The notes under the pieces were generated by a model. The model was not told where the DNA came from and searched no databases. It was given only the letters and a program-made list of their open reading frames with translations. Positions 13,166 to 25,073 of a stretch of 64,000 nt of DNA are shown piece by piece. The stretch lies in contig CANTFK010000208.1 of NCBI GenBank assembly GCA_947646735.1, positions 1-64,000 on the forward strand, in the 5' to 3' direction. Every line of letters begins with the position of its first letter. The stretch's first letter is position 1. A program made the position numbers and the translations under genes. Source of the stretch: Peronospora farinosa. Taxonomy: Eukaryota; Oomycota; Peronosporomycetes; Peronosporales; Peronosporaceae.

Positions 13166-16100
13166 TCTAGTTCTTGTTCTTTTGAAAGAGTACTAGGATG
13201 TAGTCGAAAGTCATTTGTTGCGTGCGACAAAGTAAATGAAAATATTTGTGTGGTGGTATTTGTGTGGTGTTATTTGTGCTGTAGTGCTGATGTGTCGGCG
13301 ATGTGGCTTCCTTTTTGAACAGTACAAATGTCAAGTTCTGACAATAGAAAAAGTTTGGGCGCTATCGATGAAGTCACGACGCGTATGCAATTCACTCTTG
13401 AATGAGAACAGAAGACTACTTGCTGTTCTAGACCTTAACGCACTGCCGCTGAAATGACAGATTTTTGGGGGTCAATCTCTTCGGAGATTTTACACATAGC
13501 TCAATGCTACGTATCACATATGGTCTGCACACAGTTAGCACTACTAGGACAGCTCCAAAACCGAGAATCAGAGCTGAAGTCAGCGAGTGTATTGCATGGA
13601 TTGCACCGAAGCAAGAAGAGTGGACGATTGTCAAATAGCACCGTGAAGGAATACTGAAGTCCTCCGTCGCTAACTCGGAGCGTTCGTTATAAAGGAACAG
13701 CGGCAGGATAGAGATGCGAAACAACGGCATCTACCTACGCCTTTCAACGGAATTGTTTTGGAAACTATCGCCAATCAGCAGCCGGAATCCGAAGCCGACA
13801 GGAGACATGTCTTACATGTGTCACGTGGTTTCCGCAGCCATTGTAAATGACATCTCCACGATTAAGATTAGGTTTGACGAGCAAATTATCATCAACTTCC
13901 GTCTCGGATCCTAATGGGTTTCTTTCTTACAAGCTGAGTGTTCGATACACCGAGACAGTATGCTTAATCCCACCACCATTGGCTTTAATTTCCGCAATAG
14001 CGACGCTAGGGGATATAACCGAAGCGCAATATAACGTCGAGCTCCAAATTCAGGCTTACGCGGCCTTGCATCGTTGAGGACAACTGACTACATGCTAGCA
14101 CGATGCCAGATGCACTCGTCTTCGCGTGCTACTAGGTTAGCGAGTTTATAGCGTTACTAGATCACTACACATGGCAACTATCAGGCGCACGAAAGATCTG
14201 GCCGATGACTATAATGCGGCTTACAGAGTACTTAGTACATTGAAATATCTGTATGTAAATCAGTTACCTCTTAGAACACATTGATTGATCCAGTGCGTAG
14301 TCGTCGGAGATAATCATCTCCCAGTTGACTAGCTCCTTACTATTTGCGTTTTGCATTTTGCTGTTTGTACTTTGCACTTGCGCGATTTGTGCCCAACGAT
14401 TTCCAAGAAACGGTTGCTCTCACAAAAAAGACGCGATTTCTCTTACATACGAGAGCAGCGTAAAAAAGTCAGCATACATGATGTAAATCGCATTTCTTTT
14501 CGGTATAGCGTTGAAGACCCACATCGATCGACTACTGGGAGAGAGCGATGATTTCTAAGGACAACAATTTCATACAATTCGACTGGAGAATTAATTTTCC
14601 AAGAGCGTCCATTTCGAGTGTATTGAGTAGAATATGGACAGATGGAATTAACCAGCTAACAGCTTCAAGCGCGAGCGACGTAGTTTGCGTGCAATATGCC
14701 ACCAAGTTGATCAGGCTAGCTGAAGCCAGACTTAATCAAGCCTCATCTTGTCTCTATGGTAGGAATTTTTACGAAGAAGAAATACTACTGGCGATCCAAC
14801 TCACCAAAGCAGTCGTTCGGCAGCGCGGTACAAACTGAAACTATCGGTGTGAAGCGTACACGAGAATGCTATCGCAGTATTGCAGGAGGCCCTATACGAC
14901 AAATAAGAGATGTTTTTCATGTCCGCGATCTTCAGCATCTTATTATTGTTGACATTCGTGAAGATGCCTCACGCTATGGTGTGCTGGGCATGTTACAACC
15001 AGGAAATGTCGTGGAGTTCTCAAGACTACAGGGACTCATTCGCGTGTTCGAGCTACAAGACGTAGTTAAGTTGGGATCACTTGACTGCAGCTCGACTAGT
15101 TTTCGACTGAGTTTGCTTGCCGGCACGAGATGCTGATACATTTCGGGTCTTTGCCAACGACATTTCTATACGACCGTAATCACGCAACGAACATTGACTG
15201 AATGCTACAACTCTACGTAATTGGCGTGATGAACAGAAGCTACGTGCTACTCAATAAATACTGTGGGTTGCGTCATTAGTCTTGCAGCCCGTTAAGCGTC
15301 GTGGTTCCTGGAAGCATGCAGAGCCACATGGGTGAGTCAAAGTAGGACATCGGCGCGATGCATCATTGACGACGGATACGGACAAGCTGAGATATTCTTG
15401 GAGAAAGAAGTCGCGTGGGAGTTGCTAATGTGCACAGAATGCCAGCGTCAACGTTTTACAAATATTTGCGATTTGCCGAGAACGGATGACAAGCGGACGG
15501 TACCGAGAGGTCTAATACGGTGAGTATGAAGGGCTGCAGGTCGTTACTAAGTGCATAGTCGCGTCGGCTACTGCGAGTGCTGAGCTGCAAACGCCAGTAC
15601 TAGAACGAGCATAAAGCCATATAGCGATAAAGCGAGGGAGCACCAAATCACAGCTCGCGAGGATTTGTAGCTCCTTCACCCACTTTGATAGTCCGAGGGT
15701 TTGACGATCTACTTCAAAAAGCATAGGGAATCTATTGTGCCATCGCAAAATCCACGATGGTGGCGTGATGGATTCCCGCAGGTACCTTATGGCCGACCAG
15801 GACATCAGCGATGCTCTGTGATACAACGACGCGACTTCGCCTCTTTACTCTTCTTCAAAGCAGTCTAGATGATCACGATAGTTTTTAAGTTGCTCTTCTT
15901 CGTCTGCATCAGGTCTTGCCTATCTCCAGACGATACCCACGATCTTACAGGCTAAATTTATTTCTCAATGACGATGTACTCGCCTATCTCTTATTTGATG
16001 CAGTCTACGTATTATACGTTTTTTGTGTATTCCTTTTTTGGGTGCGATTTGCAGCTAGTTTGGGCATACAAGCAAGTGATTAAACTAATAGGTAACAAAA

Positions 16101-17209
16101 CCCTGCAACGACAAAAATCAATCAAGTGGAAATCCGAAGAGATATCAACTGGTACAAACCAGAACATCAGCGATGCTCTGCGATACAGCGACGTGACTTC
16201 TCTCCTCTCCTCTTCTTCAAGCAGTCTAAATGTCAAGGAAAGTTTTGGAGTTGCCTTTCTTGCCTATCTTCAGACGATATCTCACGATCCCACCAGACTT
16301 CTTGCAGGCTAAATTTATTTCCCATTGACGATGTGCCGGTCTATCCGTATCGTACAAAGACACTACAACGTATAATACATTGTATAAGTGCTCTTTACAG
16401 CTACTTTGAGCGTACCAACACTAAATTCATGAGACGCAGTAAAAACACACCTATTCTACGGATGGTTCGTGCGTGCTTTCTCGTCAAATCGACATATACT
16501 GATTAGAGTGCCGAGACGACGAAGAAAACTCCGATCCCAATTTTATCTTGATCAACTCTTTACATCGCACCCTATATACACTATGTATCTGAGAGTGACT
16601 TGTACATGCAGCTTGCTAGTACCGCAAGCTTCATGTACATGTCACTCGCAGTCGCAAAGGTAAGACTCTCATTAATGCTGCATTGCCATCATACTGTACA
16701 AGACGCTATATGCGTATTACGTGAATATATTTGCAGTTTGCAGCTAGTTTGGACATACTAACAATAAATTCGTTTAAATCCCTTGTTTATATATGGTTTG
16801 ATACTTGTCAGATCGACACGTACGAAACTATGTGTAGAAAAGACCGGAACGACGAGATGAAATCCTGGGAATGAAACCAGGGGTACTCGAAACATGGACG
16901 TGAGTAAAATCTTATCTCTGCCAGCACTATTAGTACATACATTATCAGTTCTGGCAAGCTCTATGCGCACCTCGTTCGTAAAGGGTTCATGCTAGTAAGA
17001 TGTGCAGAGTTGGCCGAAATAAAATTGGGATCGACGTTGTATTTAACTATGAAGGAGGGTCTCTAACGCCTTCCCTATAAGATGCAGACCCAATCCTTAT
17101 AAGGTTACGGACACCCCAGCATGGAATAATCTTGGGATGGTGAGGTGTAACGGAAAGCTGGATATGCAACGTAGATATACTGCCGGGACCTGGTCTTCAT
17201 TTTAGTTCG

Positions 17210-17223
17210 TCATTTCCAAATTT
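17210..17223 (+). promoter_or_regulatory. Initiator-like core promoter, lectin unit 4
   Basis: Same 14-base Inr-like element as in unit 1, at the same distance from the lectin ATG. Confidence 0.65.
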
Positions 17224-17275
17224 GCACTCAACAACACAAGTGGCTGGTCAGTGAAACATTCAGGTGAACGGTGCG

Positions 17276-17893
17276 ATGGTGCGATTGTTCTACCAAGTCT
17301 TTGCAGCGCTGGCACTAGTTTCAGGCAGCGCTGCAAAAATAGAATGTATTACAGAGAACGATTACTTTGGTGGTAAAGGAGGAACTTTATTCGAAGATAA
17401 AGTGAATCGGGAAACCAATACCACCGGCATCGTCCTCCGTTCAGCAGAACGACTTGATGCCATTGGAATCATTGTCGGCGATGCTGAAATGAAACTTAAT
17501 GGCGGTGTTGGTGGGAAAAAGGAGACAATTGACCTGAAGGGCAAGAGAATCATTGCGATGGAAGTCCACAGGGCTGGTAATGGTGAAGACAAGAGAATCG
17601 TCTTCGTGAAATTTGACGTCAAAGACGGCCGTTCATTCCAGGCCGGTTCAGAAGACAATGGCCGTACGCAGGAGAACATCATGAAGTTCGAAGCTCCTGT
17701 TGAAGGAGCTTATCTGATTGGTTTCGTTGGAAGAGCAAATAATGAGGTCGATGCTTTGGGTGGCATTTGGCTAGATTCCGAGTGTGCGGAAAGACTAAAA
17801 AAAGACGACTCCAGCGTCTCCATCAACCAAGTCGACTTCTCCAACGCTAAATTCGGTGTCTCCAACGACGACGACGACGATGCCGGGTCTTAA
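17276..17893 (+). CDS. Secreted jacalin-like lectin (unit 4)
   Basis: 205 aa. It equals the other array copies except for one fewer GAC codon, leaving five Asp in the C-terminal tail. The change fits slippage in the GAC run. Signal peptide, Cys24 and the jacalin motifs are intact. It is the last complete lectin gene of the array before the copia insertion 0.97 kb downstream. Confidence 0.88.
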   Translation: MVRLFYQVFAALALVSGSAAKIECITENDYFGGKGGTLFEDKVNRETNTTGIVLRSAERLDAIGIIVGDAEMKLNGGVGGKKETIDLKGKRIIAMEVHRAGNGEDKRIVFVKFDVKDGRSFQAGSEDNGRTQENIMKFEAPVEGAYLIGFVGRANNEVDALGGIWLDSECAERLKKDDSSVSINQVDFSNAKFGVSNDDDDDAGS

Positions 17894-18861
17894 TCTAGTT
17901 CTTGTTCTTTTGAAAGAGTACTAGGATGTAGTCGAAAGTCATTTGTTGCGTGCGACAAAGTAAATGAAAATATTTGTGTGGTGGTATTTGTGTGGTGTTA
18001 TTTGTGCTGTAGTGCTGATGTGTCGGCGATGTGGCTTCCTTTTTGAACAGTACAAATGTCAAGTTCTGACAATAGAAAAAGTTTGGGCGCTATCGATGAA
18101 GTCACGACGCGTATGCAATTCACTCTTGAATGAGAACAGAAGACTACTTGCTGTTCTAGACCTTAACTTACTGCCGCTGAAATGACAGATTTTTGGGGGT
18201 CAATCTCTTCGGAGATTTTACACATAGCTCAATGCTACGTATCACATATGGTCTGCACACAGTTAGCACTACTAGGACAGCTCCAAAACCGAGAATCAGA
18301 GCTGAAGTCAGCGAGTGTATTGCATGGATTGCACCGAAGCAAGAAGAGTGGACGATTGTCAAATAGCACCGTGAAGGAATCCTGAAGTCCTCCGTCGCTA
18401 ACTCGGAGCGTTCGTTATAAAGGAACAGCGGCAGGATAGAGATGCGAAACAACGGCATCTACCTACGCCTTTCAACGGAAATGTTTTGGAAACTATCGCC
18501 AATCAGCAGCCGGAATCCGTAGCCGACAGGAGACATGTCTTACATGTGTCACGTGGTTTCCGCAGCCATTGTAAATGACATCTCCACGATTAAGATTAGG
18601 TTTGACGAGCAAATTATCATCAACTTCCGTCTCGGATCCTAATGGGTTTCTTTCTTACAAGCTGAGTGTTCGATACACCGAGACAGTATGCTTAATCCCA
18701 CCACCATTGGCTTTAATTTCCGCAATAGCGACGCTAGGGGATATAACCGAAGCGCAATATAACGTCGAGCTCCAAATTCAGGCTTACGCGGCCTTGCATC
18801 GTTGAGGACAACTGACTACATGCTAGCACGATGCCAGATGCACTCGTCTTCGCGTGCTACT

Positions 18862-19147
18862 TGTTGGAATAAGTTGAAGAACAGTGGAAGTTGCTGGCAG
18901 TTGGCAGTGGATGGCAAGGCATGTGAATGGCAAGGCATGTGAATGGCAAGGCATGTGAATGGCAGTTGGTGTGCTTCATGGTTGAAGGTATGAGAGGGGA
19001 GTCGTGCTGACGCAGAGTCCCAGGTTGTACTTGTCAACTGGCATAGGCCACGAAGAGATGTATGTTAGGACAGTAGGGCTTGTGTTGTATGGTAAAAATG
19101 AACGACAGTTCCGAAATTGCATCGTGTGGCTCAAGTGCATATTACAA
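18862..19147 (+). repeat. 5' LTR of copia 1, with 16 bp VNTR
   Basis: Begins TGTTGGAATAAG and ends ATTACAA. Near 18911-18962 the motif 'ggcaaggcatgtgaat' is present three times, but once in the 3' LTR; this accounts for the 32 bp length difference. It must have changed after insertion, because both LTRs are copied from one template. Confidence 0.9.
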
Positions 19148-19160
19148 GGGTTATGAGCCC
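19148..19160 (+). other. Primer-binding site matching initiator tRNA-Met anticodon arm
   Basis: GGGTTATGAGCCC directly follows the LTR and is the exact reverse complement of GGGCTCATAACCC, the anticodon stem-loop expected of eukaryotic initiator tRNA-Met. Drosophila copia and yeast Ty5 are known to prime with a half-tRNA cut at this arm. The Gag-Pol ATG (19153-19155) lies inside the site, opposite the CAU anticodon. Confidence 0.75.
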
Positions 19161-22100
19161 AACTATGGTTCCTCAGGATAGCGGACAAGGTGTGAAGATG
19201 TATTCAAAGGATGGCATGCCACGTAACTTTAAAGGTCAGTACTGGCATACCTATAAGGAAATGGCGATGATGGCGCTACAAGACATCGACCAAGAACTTT
19301 GGGATGTTGCATGCGGTCATATCGGCCGGAAGTATCTCTCAACTGATGAAGGCAAGGCCAAGCTACAAAAGCTTGAAAGAAGACTTCGACGAGAGATTAT
19401 GATGTCACTTTCGCCAGAGCTGGCGGAACTCTATAGGACGGAGAAGACAGGAAGTGCACTGTTTGCAACACTTTGCAAGCGGTTTGAAAATCGAGCAAAT
19501 ACAGTTGCGACTTTTCACGCTGTGCAACGTCTTGAAGAAGAGCTTCGCCGAATGCGATATAATACTGACATTGATATCGAGGATCATTTGCGTCAGATGA
19601 AAAAGAAGGAGCTTGAACTGGCGGATTATGGAAGCAAGCTCTCGTTTACGACAATGATGATGTATACGCTACAGAGTCTACCCAGCACGATACCAGAATT
19701 TGGACTGATCCAAACGCAGAACTGGTGTGGAAATTCACCAGCTAAAGATATGGACGAGTTGGAGGAGCAGATTCGTGCAGCAAGCTCAAGGTATCAAATT
19801 CGAAAGTCAACTAAGGGATTTTCACATGGAGGGTATCTACAAGGAGAATATGCAGGGTCAAGAAAAGTGGACAAAGCGAGAAAGAATACGATTGGACGGG
19901 GAGAGAGGAAGGACACCAGGTCTTGTTACAACTGCGGCAAGACAGGACATTTCAAACGTGATTGTAAAGAAGCGGTACGAGAATCACAAAAGCCACGCGT
20001 ATGTTTTGCGACACAACCGCAGAAGAAGGCGCAGGCGGTGAAAAATTCGCGAGGTCAAGATAAACAAAATACATGCGAGGTAGATGTATTGAGGTTGAAG
20101 ACGAAAAAATTGTCGGATCCTTCGGATCCTTCAATACCAGCTATCTCGAATTCGCAGCGAATGACCAAGCGAGGAAGTGGTGCTGCAAAACAAAAGGTGA
20201 AGGGGTTGTCAAAACGAATTAATCACTGGTGTTTCGACACAGGTGCAAACGTTCACGTGTCAGCAAATCGAGAAGATTTTGTTGAGTACACTCCAGTTTC
20301 ATCTAAGTCGGAGGTTAGCCTCTCCGGTATATCAACAGCCCTTCATGCACAAGTGACTGGAATGGGTACCATTAAAATGGTTACAAAAGTTGATGGGATA
20401 GAGAAATGTTTTCTCCTGGACCACGTGTTGCATGTTCCAGATGCGGAACACGGACTTTTCTCTCCAGGAAGGGCAGTCGAACAAGGATTCGAAGTTGACA
20501 TGGCTACTTCAAGCACGGATTTTATGGTCTACTATCGTGACCAACCGCTTATTCGAGCCGAACATCATGATGGGACGTGGGGATTCTCATCATATCGAGT
20601 GCTGAACTCGATGCTCCCTCTGAATCCACGGAAAGTGATACCGCATCACTCAGATCATGCGGAAAATTCAGTCGTTGATTCTTTTGTTGTTGGAACGTTA
20701 CCTCAGGCAGAAGCAAAGTATTCAGCGGCAGATGGACTGGCTACTATGAAACTTTGGCATCACCGTCTTGGACACACTTGTGAACAGTATTTGAAGACAA
20801 TGGTTGATCAAGGCTTTGTCCATGGTATGATTCTGACGAGGCGGAAATCATCTCCGTGTGACGCATGTCATGTTGGTAAACAGCGTCGCCAACGTCGAAA
20901 CAAGAAGAAAGAGCACGATATCACAGGTCTCAATCAAGTTGTGTATGCTGATCTTCTTTTTCCATCGAGAAATAATGGCACCAAGTATACGGCAATTCTC
21001 GTTATCATGGATGGTTATTCGCGATACTTGACAGCACATCTTCTGGCAAAGAAGGACGCAGAAACGGTGAATGAGTTGATGAAAAACTACGTCAATTGGG
21101 CCGAGCGGCAAGCTGGCCGAAGCATCAAGAAGATTGTGCATCGTAGTTGGCATATCATGGAAGGACATCGCACGTTACCGGTGAAGATTATTCTGACGGA
21201 CAAAGGTGGTAAGTTTGTAAACCACGATATCGATGCATGGTATAACGCACGAGGAATCCAGCATGTGCAGGTTGGACCAAAAAGTTCTCACATGAATCCC
21301 GTGGAGAGACAACACCAGTCGCTAAGTGACATGACGAAGGCGATGCTTCGAGACTCTGGTTTTTCACCCCAGTTATGGCCAGATGCTTTTGACTATGCTG
21401 TATACCTCAAAAATCGCGCTTACAACAAGGCGGCGAACTGCACACCGTACGAACGCATGTTTGGCGTCAAACCAGATCTTCATCATATTCGTGTGTTTGG
21501 GGCACTCGCGTATGTTCACGTGCCAAAGGGTCCAGATCGTCCACGACACAAGGACAATGCGACGATCGGATTTGTGCTGGGGCTCCGGGACGACCAGGTG
21601 GGGTACAAAATCTATTTCCCCCACGAACATACTCGCAAGTGGGCTGCAGACGTAGCCATTGATGAGTCTATTGTCTACCGTGATCGCCATCAGTGCACCA
21701 CCTATGTGCCTCTCCTGGATCGACTTCGTTTTTCTCCCCACGACGGCGACACTCGCTCTGCCCCGGCGTCTGTTGCTAATGGTCCTTTCTCTCCAGTTTT
21801 TGCAGATAACGAGGCGACCGGTGTCGACGCATCCGTCACGGGCGATGCCACTTATGATATTCTTGGCACCGAGGCGGCGGATGGGGATGGGATGGTCGAC
21901 GGTGATGGGATAGTCGACGGTGACGACGGTGACTACGATGTTGATAGCATTGTCGACGGTGACTACGGTGGTTCTGCCCGAGACATCCGTCGTGATGACA
22001 TGGATAGTGCGTATCACGACGATGATGCTGTTAGTGGTGACTCCAATACTGATGTTGATGGCGCTGCCGACGATCAGGATTCTTTAGATACCAGGAGTGA

Positions 22101-24053
22101 TGATTTGGAATCTATTGCGACACCAAGTTATGTCAGTGTTTCAACGTTTGAAGCAGACGTTAGTGTCGAAGACATGTTGCAAGACTTGTCGAACATGAAA
22201 TCGGGTGAGCAGATCGCTAGGGAGGAAAGTGAAACAAGAAAGAGGCAGCGGTGTAGTGATGTACCATCAAACGGTGATGTCTCATCAAATATGAATGATG
22301 ATAATACAGCGATGTGTCGACGACGTGCAAGTCTGAGAGAGGCGGCGAAGCGACACAAGCCGAATAGGTACAAAGATTTTGTTGCTTTGACCACACACGC
22401 AAGAGTGCTGGACAAACTTGGCCAGTTTATTCGTGCGAGTGACGTCAGAATGCCACGGAGCACCAGAGACGCTGGACGGTCAAAGTATGCAGATTTCTGG
22501 CACAAAGCTCAGCGTGAAGAAATGGATGCAATGCAGCTTAAGAATGTACTGGAAGAAATTCCTACGGCTGACATACCACCAGTAGCCAAAGCGATTAAAA
22601 CCATGTGGGTGTGGGCACTTAAAACGGATCAATACGGATATGTAATCCGTTTTAAGGCACGCTTGGTTGCTTTGGGAAATTGGCAGCGGCCTGGTATTGA
22701 CTTTGGTGAGACTTTCTCTCCTGTAGCACGTATGTCAAGTTTCAGGATGACGCTTGCATTAGCGGCAGAACTGAATCTCAAGGTGTACGGTGGTGATATT
22801 AACACCGCGTATTTAAATGCAACTTTAACGATACCACAGTATGTGAAATCGATTGACGGATTTCCATGCAGACGTAAGGAACACATGTATGTGGTGCGCA
22901 AGGCATTGTATGGCTTACGTCAAGCTGGACGTGAGTGGAATGATGAGTTACACAATTGGATGATGGAAAATGAGTATCAAAGATGCTTAACGGAACCGTG
23001 TCTATACTATCGTCAGGACACGGATGGAACGATAGTGCTGGTGCTGGTGTACGTTGACGACATTTTATGCGCAACAAACAACGAAGCAGTCAAGGTTGAC
23101 TTATTTGGAAAGCTAGCATTGCAATATGGTATTAAAGATCAAGGTGAGCTCACGGAGTATCTTGGTGTCGAAGTGCAATCGAGTCAAGATGCCATGAAGA
23201 TAAGTCAAAGAAAGTACTCACGTGAGATTCTACAGAAGTTTCACTTTGAACAAGCACATGCAGTTGGAAATCCGCTTGAGACAAAGCAAAACCTAATGTG
23301 TGCAGAAGAAAAGGATGACATCGATAAGACGTTTGATTATCGTGGTGCGGTGGGAATGTTAATGTATTTGACAACATGTTCGCGACCCGACTTGGCATAT
23401 GCAGTGGGTCAGCTAAGTCGATTTGTAGCCAATCCGACTAAACATCACGTTGGTTGTGTGAAACGTGTCCTTCGATATCTCGCTGGAACACTTGATTATG
23501 GCATAGTGTACAAGCGTGCGCAATCGACTCAGCATCCAAAGATTGTAATTCAAGGTTACTGTGATAGTGACTGGGCTTCAATGCTGCAGACCGAAAGAGT
23601 ACTGGAGGTTTTGTTTTCTTGCTTGCAGGTGGTGCAATATCATGGTCGTCAAAGCGACAGCCGATCATAGCCTTGTCAACGGCCGAGGCTGAGTATGTGG
23701 CAGCATGCGAAGCTACAATGGAAGCGATTGGAGAGCGAAACATTGTAAGTGAAATATTACCAACTATTCCTGTTGAGATGCACATTGGAATTGACAGTCA
23801 GAGTGCATACGTGATGGCGACAAATCCAACTTATTCCCGTCGTACGAGACATATCGAGTTACGCTGGCACTTTGTTCGTGAGCAGGTCAAATTAAAGAAG
23901 GTGATTCTGGAAAAAGTTGCTGGAGTCGACAATCCTGCCGATTTATTTACGAAAGCACTCGATAAGAAGCGTCTTGCACGGTTGTCCAAGTTAATGGGCG
24001 TTCAGAAGGAAGATGTGCGAGATGGATATCTCGAGAGAGGCGTGTTGGAATAA
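19153..24053 (+). pseudogene. Copia Gag-Pol polyprotein, one frameshift
   Basis: The frame opens at 19153 (MSPTMVPQ...) and runs 1505 codons to 23670; the remainder continues in another frame to 24053. Domains in order: Gag; zinc knuckle CYNCGKTGHFKRDC near residue 258; aspartic protease 'FDTGANVHV' near 360; integrase HHCC (HHRLGH ... CDACHVGK) near 535-575; DDE residues at 'YADLLF', 'LTDKGG' and 'PVERQH'; a very Asp-rich linker near 910-1010; reverse transcriptase with YVDD near 1300; RNase H. The frame breaks at about 23581, just after 'YCDSDWAS', by apparent loss of one base. The stop codon lies 9 bp inside the 3' LTR. Confidence 0.92.
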
Positions 24054-24296
24054 GTTGAAGAACAGTGGAAGTTGCTGGCAGTTGGCAGTGGATGGCAAGG
24101 CATGTGAATGGCAGTTGGTGTGCTTCATGGTTGAAGGTATGAGAGGGGAGTCGTGCTGACGCAGAGTCCCAGGTTGTACTTGCCAACTGGCATAGGCCAC
24201 GAAAAGATGTATGTTAGGACAGTAGGGCTTGTGTTGTATGGTAAAAATGAACGACAGTTCCGAAATTGCATCGTGTGACTCAAGTGCATATTACAA
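24043..24296 (+). repeat. 3' LTR of copia 1
   Basis: 254 bp, TGTTGGAATAAG...ATTACAA, matching the 5' LTR apart from the VNTR and about three bases. The preceding purines GAGAGAGG (near 24034) are the likely polypurine tract and are still coding. The polyprotein stop TAA is at 24051-24053. Confidence 0.9.
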
Positions 24297-24981
24297 TACT
24301 AGGTTAGCGAGTTTATAGCGTTACTAGATCACTACACAGGGCAACTATCAGGCGCACGAAAGATCTGGCCGATGATTATAATGCGGCTTACAGAGTACTT
24401 AGTAGATTGAAATATCTGTATGTAAATCAGTTACCTCTTAGAACACATTGATTGATCCAGTGCGTAGTCGTCGGAGATAATCATCTCCCAGTTGACTAGC
24501 TCCTTACTATTTGCGTTTTGCATTTTGCTGTTTGTACTTTGCACTTGCGCGATTTGTGCCCAACGATTTCCAAGAAAGCTCTGAACGGTTGCTCTCACAA
24601 AAAAGACGCGATTTCTCTTACATACGAGAGCAGCGTAAAAAAGTCAGCATACATGATGTAAATCGCATTTCTTTTCGGTATAGCGTTGAAGACCCACATC
24701 GATCGACTACTGGGAGAGAGCGATGATTTCTAAGGACAACAATTTCATACAATTCGACTGGAGAATTAATTTTCCAAGAGCGTCCATTTCGAGTGTATTG
24801 AGTAGAATATGGACAGATGGAATTAACCAGCTAACAGCTTCAAGCGCGAGCGACGTATTTTGCATGCAATATGCCACCAAGTTGATCAGGATCGCTGAAG
24901 CCAGACTTAATCAAGCCTCATCTTGTCTCTATGGTAGGAATTTTTACCAAAAAAATACTACTGGCGATCCAACTCACCAAA
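24297..24981 (+). repeat. Repeat unit 5, truncated
   Basis: After the copia element, the last bases of unit 4 (aggttagcgag...) continue into the start of a fifth unit at about 24355. The fifth unit keeps only ~625 bp and never reaches the lectin gene. It carries an 8 bp insertion near 24579 and three amino-acid changes in an open frame shared by the other units, so this copy is drifting. At about 24981 it joins gypsy gag-like sequence abruptly. Confidence 0.93.
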
Positions 24982-25073
24982 GTGTAAGCCCACTCTGACG
25001 CTTTGCCACGCAAATTTGACATGGCATACGACATCATCCTGGTGTCGTCTTCGATGAGCTGCACCATACTGCA

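Larger units (their letters stand above)
9458..14188 (+). repeat. Repeat unit 3
   Basis: 4731 bp copy of the array unit with the lectin gene at 12545-13165. It differs from its neighbours by a few substitutions. One near 13793 opens an extra short frame absent elsewhere. The flanks of the lectin gene hold no supported gene. Confidence 0.95.
14189..18861 (+). repeat. Repeat unit 4, interrupted by copia at its right end
   Basis: Copy of the array unit with the lectin gene at 17276-17893. The sequence runs to the last ~58 bases of the unit and then enters the copia LTR at 18862. Variants near 14272 and 14396 are shared with unit 5 but not with units 1-3, so units 4 and 5 are the closest pair. 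The lectin frame lacks one GAC codon in the Asp tail compared with units 1-3. Confidence 0.94.
18862..24296 (+). mobile_element. Ty1/copia LTR retrotransposon 1, nearly full length
   Basis: 5.4 kb element with LTRs of 286 bp (left) and 254 bp (right). It encodes Gag, protease, integrase and reverse transcriptase/RNase H in the copia order on the plus strand. It inserted into the lectin array: 'tact' from the target gctactagg flanks both ends, a 4 bp duplication or a 5 bp one with one mismatch. The LTRs differ by about three substitutions plus two extra copies of a 16 bp repeat, so insertion is recent. One frameshift in RNase H makes this copy non-autonomous. Confidence 0.93.
1..24981. repeat. 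Tandem array of ~4.73 kb units, each with a lectin gene
   Basis: Four near-identical direct repeats run from base 1 to about 18861, and a truncated fifth resumes at 24297. Unit spacing is 4727, 4730 and 4731 bp. Unit differences are scattered single bases and a few small indels, so the copies are very young or are being homogenised. The window begins inside the array, so more copies probably lie to the left. The only convincing gene in each unit is the jacalin-like lectin; other open frames are short and lack support. A copia element splits the unit 4/5 boundary, and a gypsy fragment ends unit 5. Confidence 0.97.

Noticed and set aside
1..18861. The array being purely an assembly artefact
   Set aside because: Units differ by real indels and substitutions, unit lengths vary, and the copia insertion gives a unique anchor; still, true copy number cannot be known from this sequence.
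21373..22017. 214-codon antisense frame inside copia 1
   Set aside because: It is opposite the Asp-rich linker, whose codons (GAC/GAT) read as Val/Ile on the other strand; composition explains it.
1..24981. CRISPR-like or rRNA-type array
   Set aside because: Units are 4.7 kb, contain a protein gene and have no short spacers or rRNA sequence.
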